Positions 7,267-14,305 of a stretch of DNA of 14,305 nt are shown here, in pieces. The position numbers and the translations under genes were made by a program. Origin of the DNA: NBML01 sp029939535 (GTDB lineage: Bacteria > Desulfobacterota > Desulfobacteria > Desulfobacterales > Desulfobacteraceae); assembly GCA_029939535.1 (NCBI GenBank), contig JAOZST010000089.1, forward strand, positions 1-14,305. Reading direction: 5' to 3'. Positions within the stretch are counted from its first letter, which is position 1. Every line of letters starts with the position of its first letter. Below the pieces are notes generated by a model. The model saw only the letters and a list, made by a program, of their open reading frames with translations, ran no database searches and was not told the origin of the DNA.

Positions 7267-8940
7267 ATGAATTCTATTAATTCCAATGATTTTATGGATG
7301 AATTGATTTTTTGTCTCAAAGAAGAAGATATAATAAAGGCAAAAGCCCTGCTCCAGTTTGCCTCGGATTCCAACGTTGACACAATAATCCAAAAAAAAGC
7401 CCTGGCAGAACTTACCAGAGGCTCTGACCGTATTGTGTTGCCTTTGCTTGAATACCTGACAAAAATTGAAATTTCAAATTCTGAAATTCAGGAATCCATT
7501 TATGAACTCATTCTTGACAAAGCCTACGGAAATACCGACCTTGTAATTGAATACATTACCCAGAAAGAAAAAAAAACCAGACTCCTGTTTTTAAAAGCAG
7601 CAGGGGATCTCTTGTTAGGGGATACAGCCCCAATATTAAAACAAATTATAATCAAAGATAAAGACCCAGAGATTCTGGTTGCCGCCATTAACTCCCTGGG
7701 CATCCTCAGGCTGCCTGAATTCCTGGATGTTTTTTCTGCCATGGCAACCCGTGGTGAAAAGGATATCCAAAAAGCAGCTATTTTTGCAATATCGGAAATT
7801 GGCAGCCAGGATGCTGCGGACCAAATTATAAGTTTTCTCGGCCAGGATGAAGAAACCAATAAACTTGTGGTGGAGGCCCTTGCTGAAATGCAGAATCTCT
7901 ATGCCCTTGAAAAGCTCACCTCCCTTTTAGCCTCAAATATAACCATCATCAGAGACACTGCCATTGACCAGCTAATGAAACTTGGCACCAAGGCAACTCC
8001 CATATTAACAAAAGCATTTCAAAATGCAGATGCAGATTATCTTGTTCATTTGATCACAACACTTGGATACCTTGGGGATACTGCAGCAATTTCACCCATA
8101 CTGGACATTATCAATACCCAGCCCGGTGATGCCAATATTCGCCAGGCTGCCTATGAAGCCATGGAAAAAATTCCCTCCCCCAAAACAGCCATATGCCTGG
8201 CCCAGGGACTACAGGACCCTGTTGAAGCCGTTAGAATGAGTGCGGCCAGGGCCATTGACAAGAATCTATCCAAGCCCCTGGTGGCAGGCCTTAAGAATAT
8301 TGTCAGAACAGGATCTTCAGATGCTCAAATGGTTGTTTCAGCCCTTATTGATTCAGAGGCGGGCAATATTTTCAATTTCCTTGCCGGAGAAGAATCTTTT
8401 AAGAATCTTGCCAGACATCATATCACCCAAAAAGCTTCTCCGTCCACACGAAAATCTTTTTTAAAAAAAATGGAAAATATCGGTCAAAAAGAGTTTTCAA
8501 CAGAGATCGCCATGGAGATACAAGGCAATGATCAAGAATCAGCAAGTGAGACAAAAATTATTGTGATTGATGATTCAAAGATGATGCTCAGACTTTATCA
8601 AAACAAACTCTCATCCCTGGGATTTACACCCCAGACCTTTGACCTCCCGGAGGAGGCCATTCCTGTCATTATTGCCACCAAACCGGATTTGGTGATCACA
8701 GACCTGAATATGCCCAATATCAGCGGGCTTGAACTGACCCGTGAACTCAGAAAAAAATTTACCCGCCAGGATTTACCGATTCTCATGATCACCACCCAAA
8801 GCGATTTTGTGGAAAACCAGCAAGGGGATATTCAGGTAAATGACTCCATGCTGACAAAATCAGGAATCAATAAAATACTTCACAAACCATTTACAGATGA
8901 TGAGTTTAAAAAAGCAATTCACACATTCCTGACACCATAA
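7267..8940 (+). CDS. HEAT-repeat protein with C-terminal receiver domain (candidate chemosensory output)
   Basis: A 557-residue protein with no signal peptide or membrane segment. Residues about 10-400 are a run of helical repeats of HEAT/PBS-lyase type, each roughly 30-35 residues (for example KAAIFAISEIGSQDAADQII and IRQAAYEAMEKIPSPKTA). Such solenoids usually bind proteins. After a linker, about 430-557 form a receiver with Asp435/Asp436 (VIDDSK), phosphoacceptor Asp479 (ITDLNMPN), Thr509 and Lys540 (HKPF), so phosphorylation by CheA is plausible. It has no DNA-binding or enzymatic output domain. GAGG at 7255-7258 is a suitable ribosome binding site. Its stop overlaps the start of the PBP gene by one base. 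I infer an adaptor-type output of the che system acting through protein contacts. The domains are seen; the role is not known. Confidence 0.88.
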   Translation: MNSINSNDFMDELIFCLKEEDIIKAKALLQFASDSNVDTIIQKKALAELTRGSDRIVLPLLEYLTKIEISNSEIQESIYELILDKAYGNTDLVIEYITQKEKKTRLLFLKAAGDLLLGDTAPILKQIIIKDKDPEILVAAINSLGILRLPEFLDVFSAMATRGEKDIQKAAIFAISEIGSQDAADQIISFLGQDEETNKLVVEALAEMQNLYALEKLTSLLASNITIIRDTAIDQLMKLGTKATPILTKAFQNADADYLVHLITTLGYLGDTAAISPILDIINTQPGDANIRQAAYEAMEKIPSPKTAICLAQGLQDPVEAVRMSAARAIDKNLSKPLVAGLKNIVRTGSSDAQMVVSALIDSEAGNIFNFLAGEESFKNLARHHITQKASPSTRKSFLKKMENIGQKEFSTEIAMEIQGNDQESASETKIIVIDDSKMMLRLYQNKLSSLGFTPQTFDLPEEAIPVIIATKPDLVITDLNMPNISGLELTRELRKKFTRQDLPILMITTQSDFVENQQGDIQVNDSMLTKSGINKILHKPFTDDEFKKAIHTFLTP

Positions 8941-10871
8941 TGGCTTTTTTTAAAAAGCGCAGCCTGATTTTCATTGTTTTTATTGGCCTTCTTACAGGGC
9001 TTCTTGCAGGTACATTTCGGGGACTCCTATATGATCTGCCGGAAATAAACCATTTAAAACAATTTAAACCCTCTTCAGTTACAACGGTCTATTCCCTGGA
9101 CAATCAGGTGATCACACGATTCTATCTTGAAAAGCGGTTTCCAGTATCCATTGAAAATATTCCAAAGTCTCTGATTGATGCCCTTCTTATCACAGAAGAC
9201 AGGATTTTTTTTACCCACTCCGGCCTAAATTTTAAAGCAATTTTACGTGCTCTTTTCCATGACATCAAATCTGGAAGATTCAAACAAGGGGCAAGCACTC
9301 TGACCCAGCAACTGGCAAAGACACTATTCTTATCCTCAGAAAAATCAATCCTCCGAAAAGTCCGGGAAGCAATTATTGCCGTTCAAATCGAGAGACGATA
9401 CACTAAAAATGAAATCCTTGAACTTTATTGTAACCTTATCTATCTCGGTTCCGGGGCATATGGTGTTGAAGCTGCAGCCAGAACATATTTTGATACAAAT
9501 GTTTCTAATTTAACCCTTGACCAGGCTGCACTTATTGCCGGCCTTCCCAAGGCTCCCTCTGTGTACTCCCCGCTAAATAATCCTGAATTAGCCAGGAAAA
9601 GAAGATCACTGATTTTAAAACAGATGCTGGAAGCAGACATGATTTCATTACAGGAACATGATCTGGCGAACAAAAAACCTATTTCAATTAAAACCAGAAC
9701 CAAGCCCCTTTCCCAGGCCCCTTTTTTTGTGGCATACCTGAAAAATATCCTAAGATCCCGGTCAGATCTTATTTCTGGATATTCCAATGGATTGGATATC
9801 CATACCAGCCTGGATATGAGACTGCAGAAGATTGCTGAAAAATCAATAATAACACAGATGCACAGTCTTGAAAAAAGAATGGAAAAAAATTCTGTTGAAA
9901 ATCCTTCCCTTGAATCTGCCCTTATTGCCCTGGATGTCAAAACAGGTGGCATCCTCAGTATGATTGGTGGTCGAGACTTTAATAAAAATGAATTTAACAG
10001 GGCTGTACAGGCAAAACGCCAGCCAGGTTCTTCATTTAAACCCTTTGTCTATGCCGCAGCCCTGGCCCGGGGATATAACCAGAACCAGACTCTTCTGGAT
10101 GCACCATTGAGTTATTCCCAGGGTAAAAGAAAAACCTGGGAAGTAAAGAATTTCTCCCGGACCTATGGCGGAGAGATGACTCTTAGAAAAGCCCTGGCCT
10201 TATCCAAAAACACACCGGCTGTTCGACTTATGGAAGATATCGGGCCTGGAACTGTCATTGAATTTACAAAAAAATTAGGCATTTCATCTCCATTGCATCC
10301 CTTTCTCTCCCTTGCTCTTGGCACCTCTGAGGTAACCCTTTTAGAATTGACTGCAGCCTATATCCCATTTGCAAACAAAGGAATAAAGGTAGTCCCTTCC
10401 CCAATTGTAAGTATCATTGATTCTCATGGTCGAATTATTTTCCGTAATCCCGTTAAAAAATATTCTGTAATGTCCAGGGAAAATGCCGCTGTGATGGCAG
10501 ATATGCTCAAGGCTGTAATATTTGAAGGAACTGGAAAAAGAGCAAGCCATATTAAAAAAGATATTGGCGGCAAAACCGGTACCACTGACCGATATCGGGA
10601 TGCTCATTTTATTGGTATCAGCCCGGATATTGCCCTGGGGGTCTGGGTTGGTAATGACGATTCCAAAACTCTTGGGCCTTTAGAAACCGGTGCCAGGGCA
10701 GCACTGCCCATCTGGATTGACTATATGGATGCATTTCTCGAGGACAAAGCCTTTCAATATTTTGATATACCTGATGGCACAAAAATGGTGTATATCAGCC
10801 CTGATACAGGAAATATCCTCTCCCAGGCTGACCCTTCAGCTGTTAGAGCATTGATAAAAACAAAAAAATGA
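8940..10871 (+). CDS. mrcA: Class A penicillin-binding protein, PBP1A family (peptidoglycan glycosyltransferase/transpeptidase)
   Basis: Bifunctional enzyme that polymerises lipid II and cross-links peptidoglycan outside the inner membrane. The 643 residues start with a short basic cytoplasmic tail (FFKKR) and one membrane anchor (about 8-28). The GT51 domain shows catalytic Glu86 in TEDRIFFTHSG, GASTLTQQLAKT, and the stretch around ERRYTKNEILELYCN, then GAYGVEAAARTYF. The transpeptidase has SSFK (nucleophile Ser364, Lys367), SKN (422-424) and KTGT (545-548). It is shorter than the roughly 800-850 residues of enterobacterial PBP1A, and no sizeable extra domain is apparent between the two catalytic parts. 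Translation begins in a TAATG overlap with the HEAT-receiver gene without its own Shine-Dalgarno sequence, implying coupling to the che unit. The exact subfamily name is less sure than the enzyme class. Confidence 0.94.
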   Translation: MAFFKKRSLIFIVFIGLLTGLLAGTFRGLLYDLPEINHLKQFKPSSVTTVYSLDNQVITRFYLEKRFPVSIENIPKSLIDALLITEDRIFFTHSGLNFKAILRALFHDIKSGRFKQGASTLTQQLAKTLFLSSEKSILRKVREAIIAVQIERRYTKNEILELYCNLIYLGSGAYGVEAAARTYFDTNVSNLTLDQAALIAGLPKAPSVYSPLNNPELARKRRSLILKQMLEADMISLQEHDLANKKPISIKTRTKPLSQAPFFVAYLKNILRSRSDLISGYSNGLDIHTSLDMRLQKIAEKSIITQMHSLEKRMEKNSVENPSLESALIALDVKTGGILSMIGGRDFNKNEFNRAVQAKRQPGSSFKPFVYAAALARGYNQNQTLLDAPLSYSQGKRKTWEVKNFSRTYGGEMTLRKALALSKNTPAVRLMEDIGPGTVIEFTKKLGISSPLHPFLSLALGTSEVTLLELTAAYIPFANKGIKVVPSPIVSIIDSHGRIIFRNPVKKYSVMSRENAAVMADMLKAVIFEGTGKRASHIKKDIGGKTGTTDRYRDAHFIGISPDIALGVWVGNDDSKTLGPLETGARAALPIWIDYMDAFLEDKAFQYFDIPDGTKMVYISPDTGNILSQADPSAVRALIKTKK

Positions 10872-10874
10872 AAA

Positions 10875-11930
10875 CTAGGCGTAAATCATTTTATAGGGGA
10901 TGGGCGCATAGTTGATGACTGAAGGCTTGGGTAGAATACGCTCTTCTGCAACAGTAAGCCAGTTGGTATCAAAATTTAATTCCCTGAGCCGTCCTCCTTC
11001 CGACGGCAATGCATGACTGGTATGGTCATACCGGACATTCAATATGCAGATATAGCTTTTGCCCTGTCTTGCAATCACATAATTTTTTGTAAAGCTGCTC
11101 TGGGGCATCTGGGCCAGCATGACAAGGGTCTTGACCTGATCCGCCGATAATTTGACCAAAACGAATTTTGATACGCCTTTTTCATCAATACGCAAAAGAT
11201 TTCTGGATTCACTGGAAGAAACATAGATGGTCGTAATTCCGTCAAATTGCCTGAAATACTGAGCTGCCACAATGGCAGCTGTTCTTCTACCGCCGGACAT
11301 AACTGGAATGCCATAATATTCAAATAATTTTTTTTGTAGATTTTCAGCATATTTATCCCCTTTTTCATATAAATCTTTGGAGATATACCTCAAATCCTTG
11401 GCAAGATTTTCCGATGCATCGGCAATGGGCCAGTCAACTCTGACATGGAAATGGGTCAGAGCATATTGTACCTTGGTTCTCTGATTTTTCTGGATCAGCA
11501 GTGCATAATCCACCGGTAAAAGAGACCTGAGCAAAGAAAAAAAATCACTGGTTTCAAAATATTTAAGATCCCGGTTAAAATTTTCCACATTTGGAAAATA
11601 TTTGTGGCTCAGCAGGTTGGTTTTGGTGGTTTTGTTGGCATCAAAATATCGAATATATTTTTTGTGTTTCTTGTCAATGAAATCTTCTGAAAAAATAATC
11701 AAAAATGAATTTTGGGCATCGAATTCAATGGAAGGGATTCTGGCCCTTGGCTTTAATTCTCTCAATTCCACAAAGGGATAGGGTGTGTGCAGACGTAAAA
11801 AATTATTATAAGACCCAATAAGGGAATACCCTATAACAAACTGATCCAGTTCATCACGCAATACCTGATAATATGACCTTCTTAATCGGGCTTCCCTGCT
11901 CAGACATTCTCTTTCAATGCAGAATTTCAT
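10875..11930 (-). CDS. Unrecognised 351-residue protein downstream of pgk
   Basis: I do not recognise this family. The predicted protein appears soluble, with no signal peptide or clear membrane segment, and is rich in Arg, Lys, Tyr and Phe. The N-terminal part (ECLSREARLRRSYYQVLRDE) looks helical and charged. The middle holds YGIPVMSGGRRTAAIVAAQY, and the C-terminal region contains several aromatic residues up to the last codon. No enzyme motif could be identified. The start ATG is supported by AAGGA about six to ten bases upstream. It follows pgk by 15 bases on the same strand, so the two are probably co-transcribed. It ends 3 bases from the converging PBP gene. A full-length open frame with a proper ribosome binding site makes it a real gene, but its function is unknown. 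Confidence 0.75.
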   Translation of the reverse strand: MKFCIERECLSREARLRRSYYQVLRDELDQFVIGYSLIGSYNNFLRLHTPYPFVELRELKPRARIPSIEFDAQNSFLIIFSEDFIDKKHKKYIRYFDANKTTKTNLLSHKYFPNVENFNRDLKYFETSDFFSLLRSLLPVDYALLIQKNQRTKVQYALTHFHVRVDWPIADASENLAKDLRYISKDLYEKGDKYAENLQKKLFEYYGIPVMSGGRRTAAIVAAQYFRQFDGITTIYVSSSESRNLLRIDEKGVSKFVLVKLSADQVKTLVMLAQMPQSSFTKNYVIARQGKSYICILNVRYDHTSHALPSEGGRLRELNFDTNWLTVAEERILPKPSVINYAPIPYKMIYA

Positions 11931-11945
11931 CTTGCTTCCTTTATA

Positions 11946-13121
11946 TTATTCCAGCGCTGCCACCCCTGGGAGTTTTTTCCCCTCCATCATATGTAAAAAT
12001 GCACCACCACCAGTGGAGACATAATTGACCTGATCTGTGACCCTGCATTGTTTTGCAGCAAGCCCAGTGTCTCCGCCGCCGACAATTGAAAAACCCTTTG
12101 ATTCAGCAATGGCCCAGGCCACGACCCGGGTTCCTCCCATAAATTTTTCCATTTCAAACACACCCATGGGGCCATTCCAGACGATGGTCCCGGCTTCCTG
12201 AATTGAATTTGCATACAGCTTAGCAGTTTGGGGTCCAATATCCAATGCCATCCAATTTAATGGAACTTCATTAACCAGCACTATTTTTGTATCTGCCTCT
12301 TTATCAAATTGATCAGCTGCCACAAGATCTATGGGCAAAAGCAAATCTATACCTTTTTGGGCTGCTTTTTTTATGATTGCATCTGCTGTCTTGAGAAGAT
12401 CGGCTTCAACCATTGAGCCCTGGGTATCTATGCCCTGGGCTTTTAAAAATGTATTGGCCATTGCACCGCCAATGATAAGTTTGTCCACAAAGTTGAGCAT
12501 ATTTTCCAATGCAGCCAGTTTGCTTGAGACTTTAGCTCCCCCTATGACCGCCACAAGTGGCTTGTTGGGATTTTCCACGGAATCGTAATAGGATTGCACT
12601 TCTTTTTCAAGTAAAAAACCCGCACCAACTTCAGATACAAATTTTGTAATACCGGTTATGGATGCCTGGTCCCGGTGGGAAACGGCAAATGCATTATTGA
12701 TATAAATATCGCAGAGACCTGCCAGTTTTTTAGCAAATATGGGATCATTGTTCTTTTCCTCATTGTAAAATCTTAAATTTTCCAATAAAAGAATCTGTCC
12801 ATCTTTAAGGGAATTGACCTTTTTTTCAACTCTTTCCCCTATACAATCATCAATAAATAAAATCTCTTGGCCCAATAGTTGGGAAAGGCGCTGGCCAGCC
12901 GGTGCCAGGCTTAATGATTCATCCCTGCCCTCTCTGGGCCTTCCCATATGGGAAGCCAGAATAATTCTCGCTCTGCAAGACCTCAGATATTCAATTAGAT
13001 CAAGGGTTGCTCTTATCCTGTTGTCATCGGTGATATTTAAAGCATCATCCATTGGCAGGTTGTAATCTACCCTTACAAAGACTTTTTTCCCATGGACGGA
13101 CATATCTTTGACAGACTTCAT
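11946..13121 (-). CDS. pgk: Phosphoglycerate kinase
   Basis: Cytoplasmic glycolytic and gluconeogenic enzyme interconverting 1,3-bisphosphoglycerate plus ADP and 3-phosphoglycerate plus ATP. Its 391 residues fit the family. Substrate-binding motifs are VRVDYNLP (Asp19, Asn21), DDNRI (Arg35), ASHMGRP (56-62) and LENLRF (113-118). The hinge and nucleotide side include VIGGAKVSSKLA, GGAMANTFL, WNGPMGVFE, GGGDTGLA and the C-terminal STGGGAFLHMMEG. In the usual NDAFGTAHR segment this protein has NNAFAVSHR (142-150), an Asp-to-Asn change at 143. Related proteins may share it, and the enzyme looks intact. The start is fixed by a perfect AGGAGGT just upstream. It lies between the small cysteine protein (97 bases upstream) and the unknown gene (15 bases downstream). 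Confidence 0.97.
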   Translation of the reverse strand: MKSVKDMSVHGKKVFVRVDYNLPMDDALNITDDNRIRATLDLIEYLRSCRARIILASHMGRPREGRDESLSLAPAGQRLSQLLGQEILFIDDCIGERVEKKVNSLKDGQILLLENLRFYNEEKNNDPIFAKKLAGLCDIYINNAFAVSHRDQASITGITKFVSEVGAGFLLEKEVQSYYDSVENPNKPLVAVIGGAKVSSKLAALENMLNFVDKLIIGGAMANTFLKAQGIDTQGSMVEADLLKTADAIIKKAAQKGIDLLLPIDLVAADQFDKEADTKIVLVNEVPLNWMALDIGPQTAKLYANSIQEAGTIVWNGPMGVFEMEKFMGGTRVVAWAIAESKGFSIVGGGDTGLAAKQCRVTDQVNYVSTGGGAFLHMMEGKKLPGVAALE

Positions 13122-13125
13122 TTAT

Positions 13126-13132
13126 ACCTCCT
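13126..13132 (-). promoter_or_regulatory. Strong ribosome binding site of pgk
   Basis: On the minus strand AGGAGGT ends four bases before the pgk ATG (13121-13119). It is the strongest Shine-Dalgarno match in the window, consistent with high expression of a glycolytic gene, and it confirms the chosen start. Confidence 0.8.
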
Positions 13133-13142
13133 GACAATTTAT

Positions 13143-13171
13143 TTTATTTCAAATTTGTTTATTTCAAATTT
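13143..13171 (-). repeat. 14-base direct repeat upstream of pgk
   Basis: TTTATTTCAAATTT occurs perfectly at 13143-13156 and again at 13158-13171, a period of 15 bases with one base between. On the pgk strand it reads AAATTTGAAATAAA twice, ending about 20 bases before the pgk start. The inner TTTGAAA resembles a -35 hexamer core. It may be a regulator site, part of a pgk promoter, or simple AT-rich duplication. Confidence 0.6.
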
Positions 13172-13218
13172 CACTGACCTGTTACTCCTGAAACGCAACT
13201 ATCTCTGGGCCTGGGGTA

Positions 13219-13488
13219 TTACTTTTGTGATATCTTTCTATGGACTTGTTTTTTCCGGGACCAACGTTCAAAAAAATTCATGGCTCCGGCCCTGGTACTC
13301 CGTTCAATGATCTCTTCTTCAACCTTTATCCCGTCCATGCTAGCCATGGCCTGGCCCAGGCATCTGGTCTTAAGGGGACAATGGAAATAACATTCATCTG
13401 GTGTTTGCCTGAGTCCGTTTTCTCCCATGGGAAAAACCTTTTCCAGCTTACCAAAACATTCACGAATATTATTTTTTTCTTTGTTCAT
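13219..13488 (-). CDS. Small cysteine-containing conserved-looking protein between gyrA and pgk
   Basis: An 89-residue protein read from ATG 13488. The open frame continues upstream to a TTG at 13548, but that would overlap gyrA by about 80 bases. From ATG 13488 the overlap with the gyrA end is 20 bases. Cysteines lie at 11, 33, 37 and 43, the last three in ECYFHCPLKTRC (C-x3-C-x5-C), which could bind a metal or an iron-sulfur cluster. The C-terminal half is charged and helical, with AMNFFERWSRKK near the end. It has no membrane segment. No clear Shine-Dalgarno sequence precedes the start, so translation may depend on ribosomes ending gyrA. It resembles, from memory, short uncharacterised proteins of sulfate reducers, but I cannot name a family. 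Confidence 0.65.
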   Translation of the reverse strand: MNKEKNNIRECFGKLEKVFPMGENGLRQTPDECYFHCPLKTRCLGQAMASMDGIKVEEEIIERSTRAGAMNFFERWSRKKQVHRKISQK

Positions 13489-14305
13489 TGCTTTGTTTAA
13501 GATCAAGGTCTTCTTCCCCCTGATCTTCCTCTTCCGGAAGTCGTGCAATACCGATCAATGCCTCTTTGGAAGCCAGGTTAATGAGTTTAACTCCCTGGGT
13601 ATTCCTGGAAATCACATTTATTCCGTCAATGGAAGTTCGAATAAGTTTTCCCTTGTCTGTGACCATCATGAGTTCATCATTGTCACCCACCAGGGACAGG
13701 GCTACCATTTTACCATTCCTTTTGGATGTTTTAATGGAAAAAACACCCTTGCCTCCCCGGGTCTGGGTCCTGTACTCTTCAATGGAAGAACGTTTTCCAT
13801 ATCCATTTTCAGTAACAGTCAACAGGGTCTCTTCAGACTCCAGCACCTCCATACCCACAACGCGGCTATCCTCATCAATACGCATTCCCCGGACTCCCAA
13901 AGACCCTCTGCCTGTATCCCTGACATCGCCTTCGTGGAAACGGATTACCTTACCCCCTTCAGAGCCCAGAAAAATATCCATGTTGCCATCTGTGATCCTT
14001 GCAGCAATGAGTTCATCCCCCTCGGCAAGTCTAACCCCGATAAGGCCGCCGGATCTGGGTCTGGAATAGGACATTAGAGCGGTTTTCTTAACCCGCCCTT
14101 TTTTAGTGGCCATGATGACATATTTATCCGCCACAAACTCGTCAACAGTCAGCACTGTGGCCAGTTTTTCTCCCTCGTCAAAATTCAAAAGGTTTACAAT
14201 GGCCTTTCCAAGGCTTGAACGTCCTGCCATGGGCAATTCATAAACCTTTGACTGGTAAACCTTTCCAAAATTGGTAATAAACAAAAACGTGGCATGGGTG
14301 GAGGC
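13469..14305 (-). CDS. gyrA: DNA gyrase subunit A, C-terminal part (5' end beyond window)
   Basis: The last 278 residues of GyrA, open to the window edge; TTG 14284 is an internal leucine codon and not the start. The visible part is most of the C-terminal DNA-wrapping beta-pinwheel, with repeated blade motifs such as FITNFGKVYQSKVYELP, IMATKKGRVKKT, FLGSEGGKVIRFHEGDVRDT and MVTDKGKLIRTSID. A GyrA box variant QTRGGKG is encoded at 13745-13765. This box distinguishes GyrA, which introduces negative supercoils, from ParC. The protein ends in an acidic tail (LPEEEDQGEEDLDL) followed by a short basic end. The catalytic tyrosine domain lies outside the window. Its last 20 bases overlap the start of the small cysteine protein gene. 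Confidence 0.95.
   Translation of the reverse strand, partial: ASTHATFLFITNFGKVYQSKVYELPMAGRSSLGKAIVNLLNFDEGEKLATVLTVDEFVADKYVIMATKKGRVKKTALMSYSRPRSGGLIGVRLAEGDELIAARITDGNMDIFLGSEGGKVIRFHEGDVRDTGRGSLGVRGMRIDEDSRVVGMEVLESEETLLTVTENGYGKRSSIEEYRTQTRGGKGVFSIKTSKRNGKMVALSLVGDNDELMMVTDKGKLIRTSIDGINVISRNTQGVKLINLASKEALIGIARLPEEEDQGEEDLDLKQSNEQRKK

Noticed and set aside
13427..14077. A 216-residue plus-strand frame opposite gyrA
   Set aside because: The minus strand encodes clear GyrA pinwheel repeats over the same bases, and the plus-strand product has no recognisable features or ribosome binding site.
13469..14305. ParC instead of GyrA
   Set aside because: A GyrA-box variant (QTRGGKG) and a full run of pinwheel blades with an acidic tail favour GyrA.

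Overview
The window looks like chromosomal DNA of a Desulfobacterota bacterium, most likely a Desulfobacteraceae-type sulfate reducer. This is inferred from the AT-leaning composition, the style of the chemotaxis proteins and the mix of neighbours. No ribosomal or respiratory marker is present, so the taxonomy is tentative. A run of exactly 100 Ns (2350-2449) shows this is a scaffold joined from two contigs.

Left edge, plus strand: the 3' two-thirds of a tRNA-Arg (anticodon CCT) with encoded CCA, followed only 20 bases later by a U32-family gene that resembles TrhP, a tRNA uridine hydroxylation protein.

Centre, plus strand (1325-10871): a compact unit of six genes behind a plausible sigma70-type promoter. 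It runs cheA (hybrid kinase with two CheW-like domains and a C-terminal receiver), cheW, cheB, cheR, a HEAT-repeat protein with a C-terminal receiver, and a class A penicillin-binding protein (PBP1A type). Spacings are 38, -1, 26, 14 and -1 bases. The two -1 junctions are TAATG stop/start overlaps, so the HEAT-receiver gene is translationally coupled to the peptidoglycan synthase. The cluster has the kinase, adaptor and both adaptation enzymes. It has no receptor, no stand-alone CheY and no CheC/CheD/CheX/CheZ. The simplest reading is a chemosensory system for something other than flagellar switching, with the HEAT-receiver protein as candidate output and cell-wall synthesis as candidate target. 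That functional link is a hypothesis drawn from gene order.

Right part, minus strand (14305 down to 10875): the C-terminal part of gyrA (running off the window), a small cysteine-containing protein whose start overlaps the gyrA end, pgk (phosphoglycerate kinase), and an unrecognised 351-residue protein 15 bases after pgk. The last gene converges on the PBP gene with a 3-base gap and no visible terminator.

No CRISPR array, insertion sequence, integrase or phage gene was seen, and no gene-free stretch exceeds about 130 bases. The strongest candidate for something undescribed is the chemosensory, HEAT-receiver and PBP1A unit.
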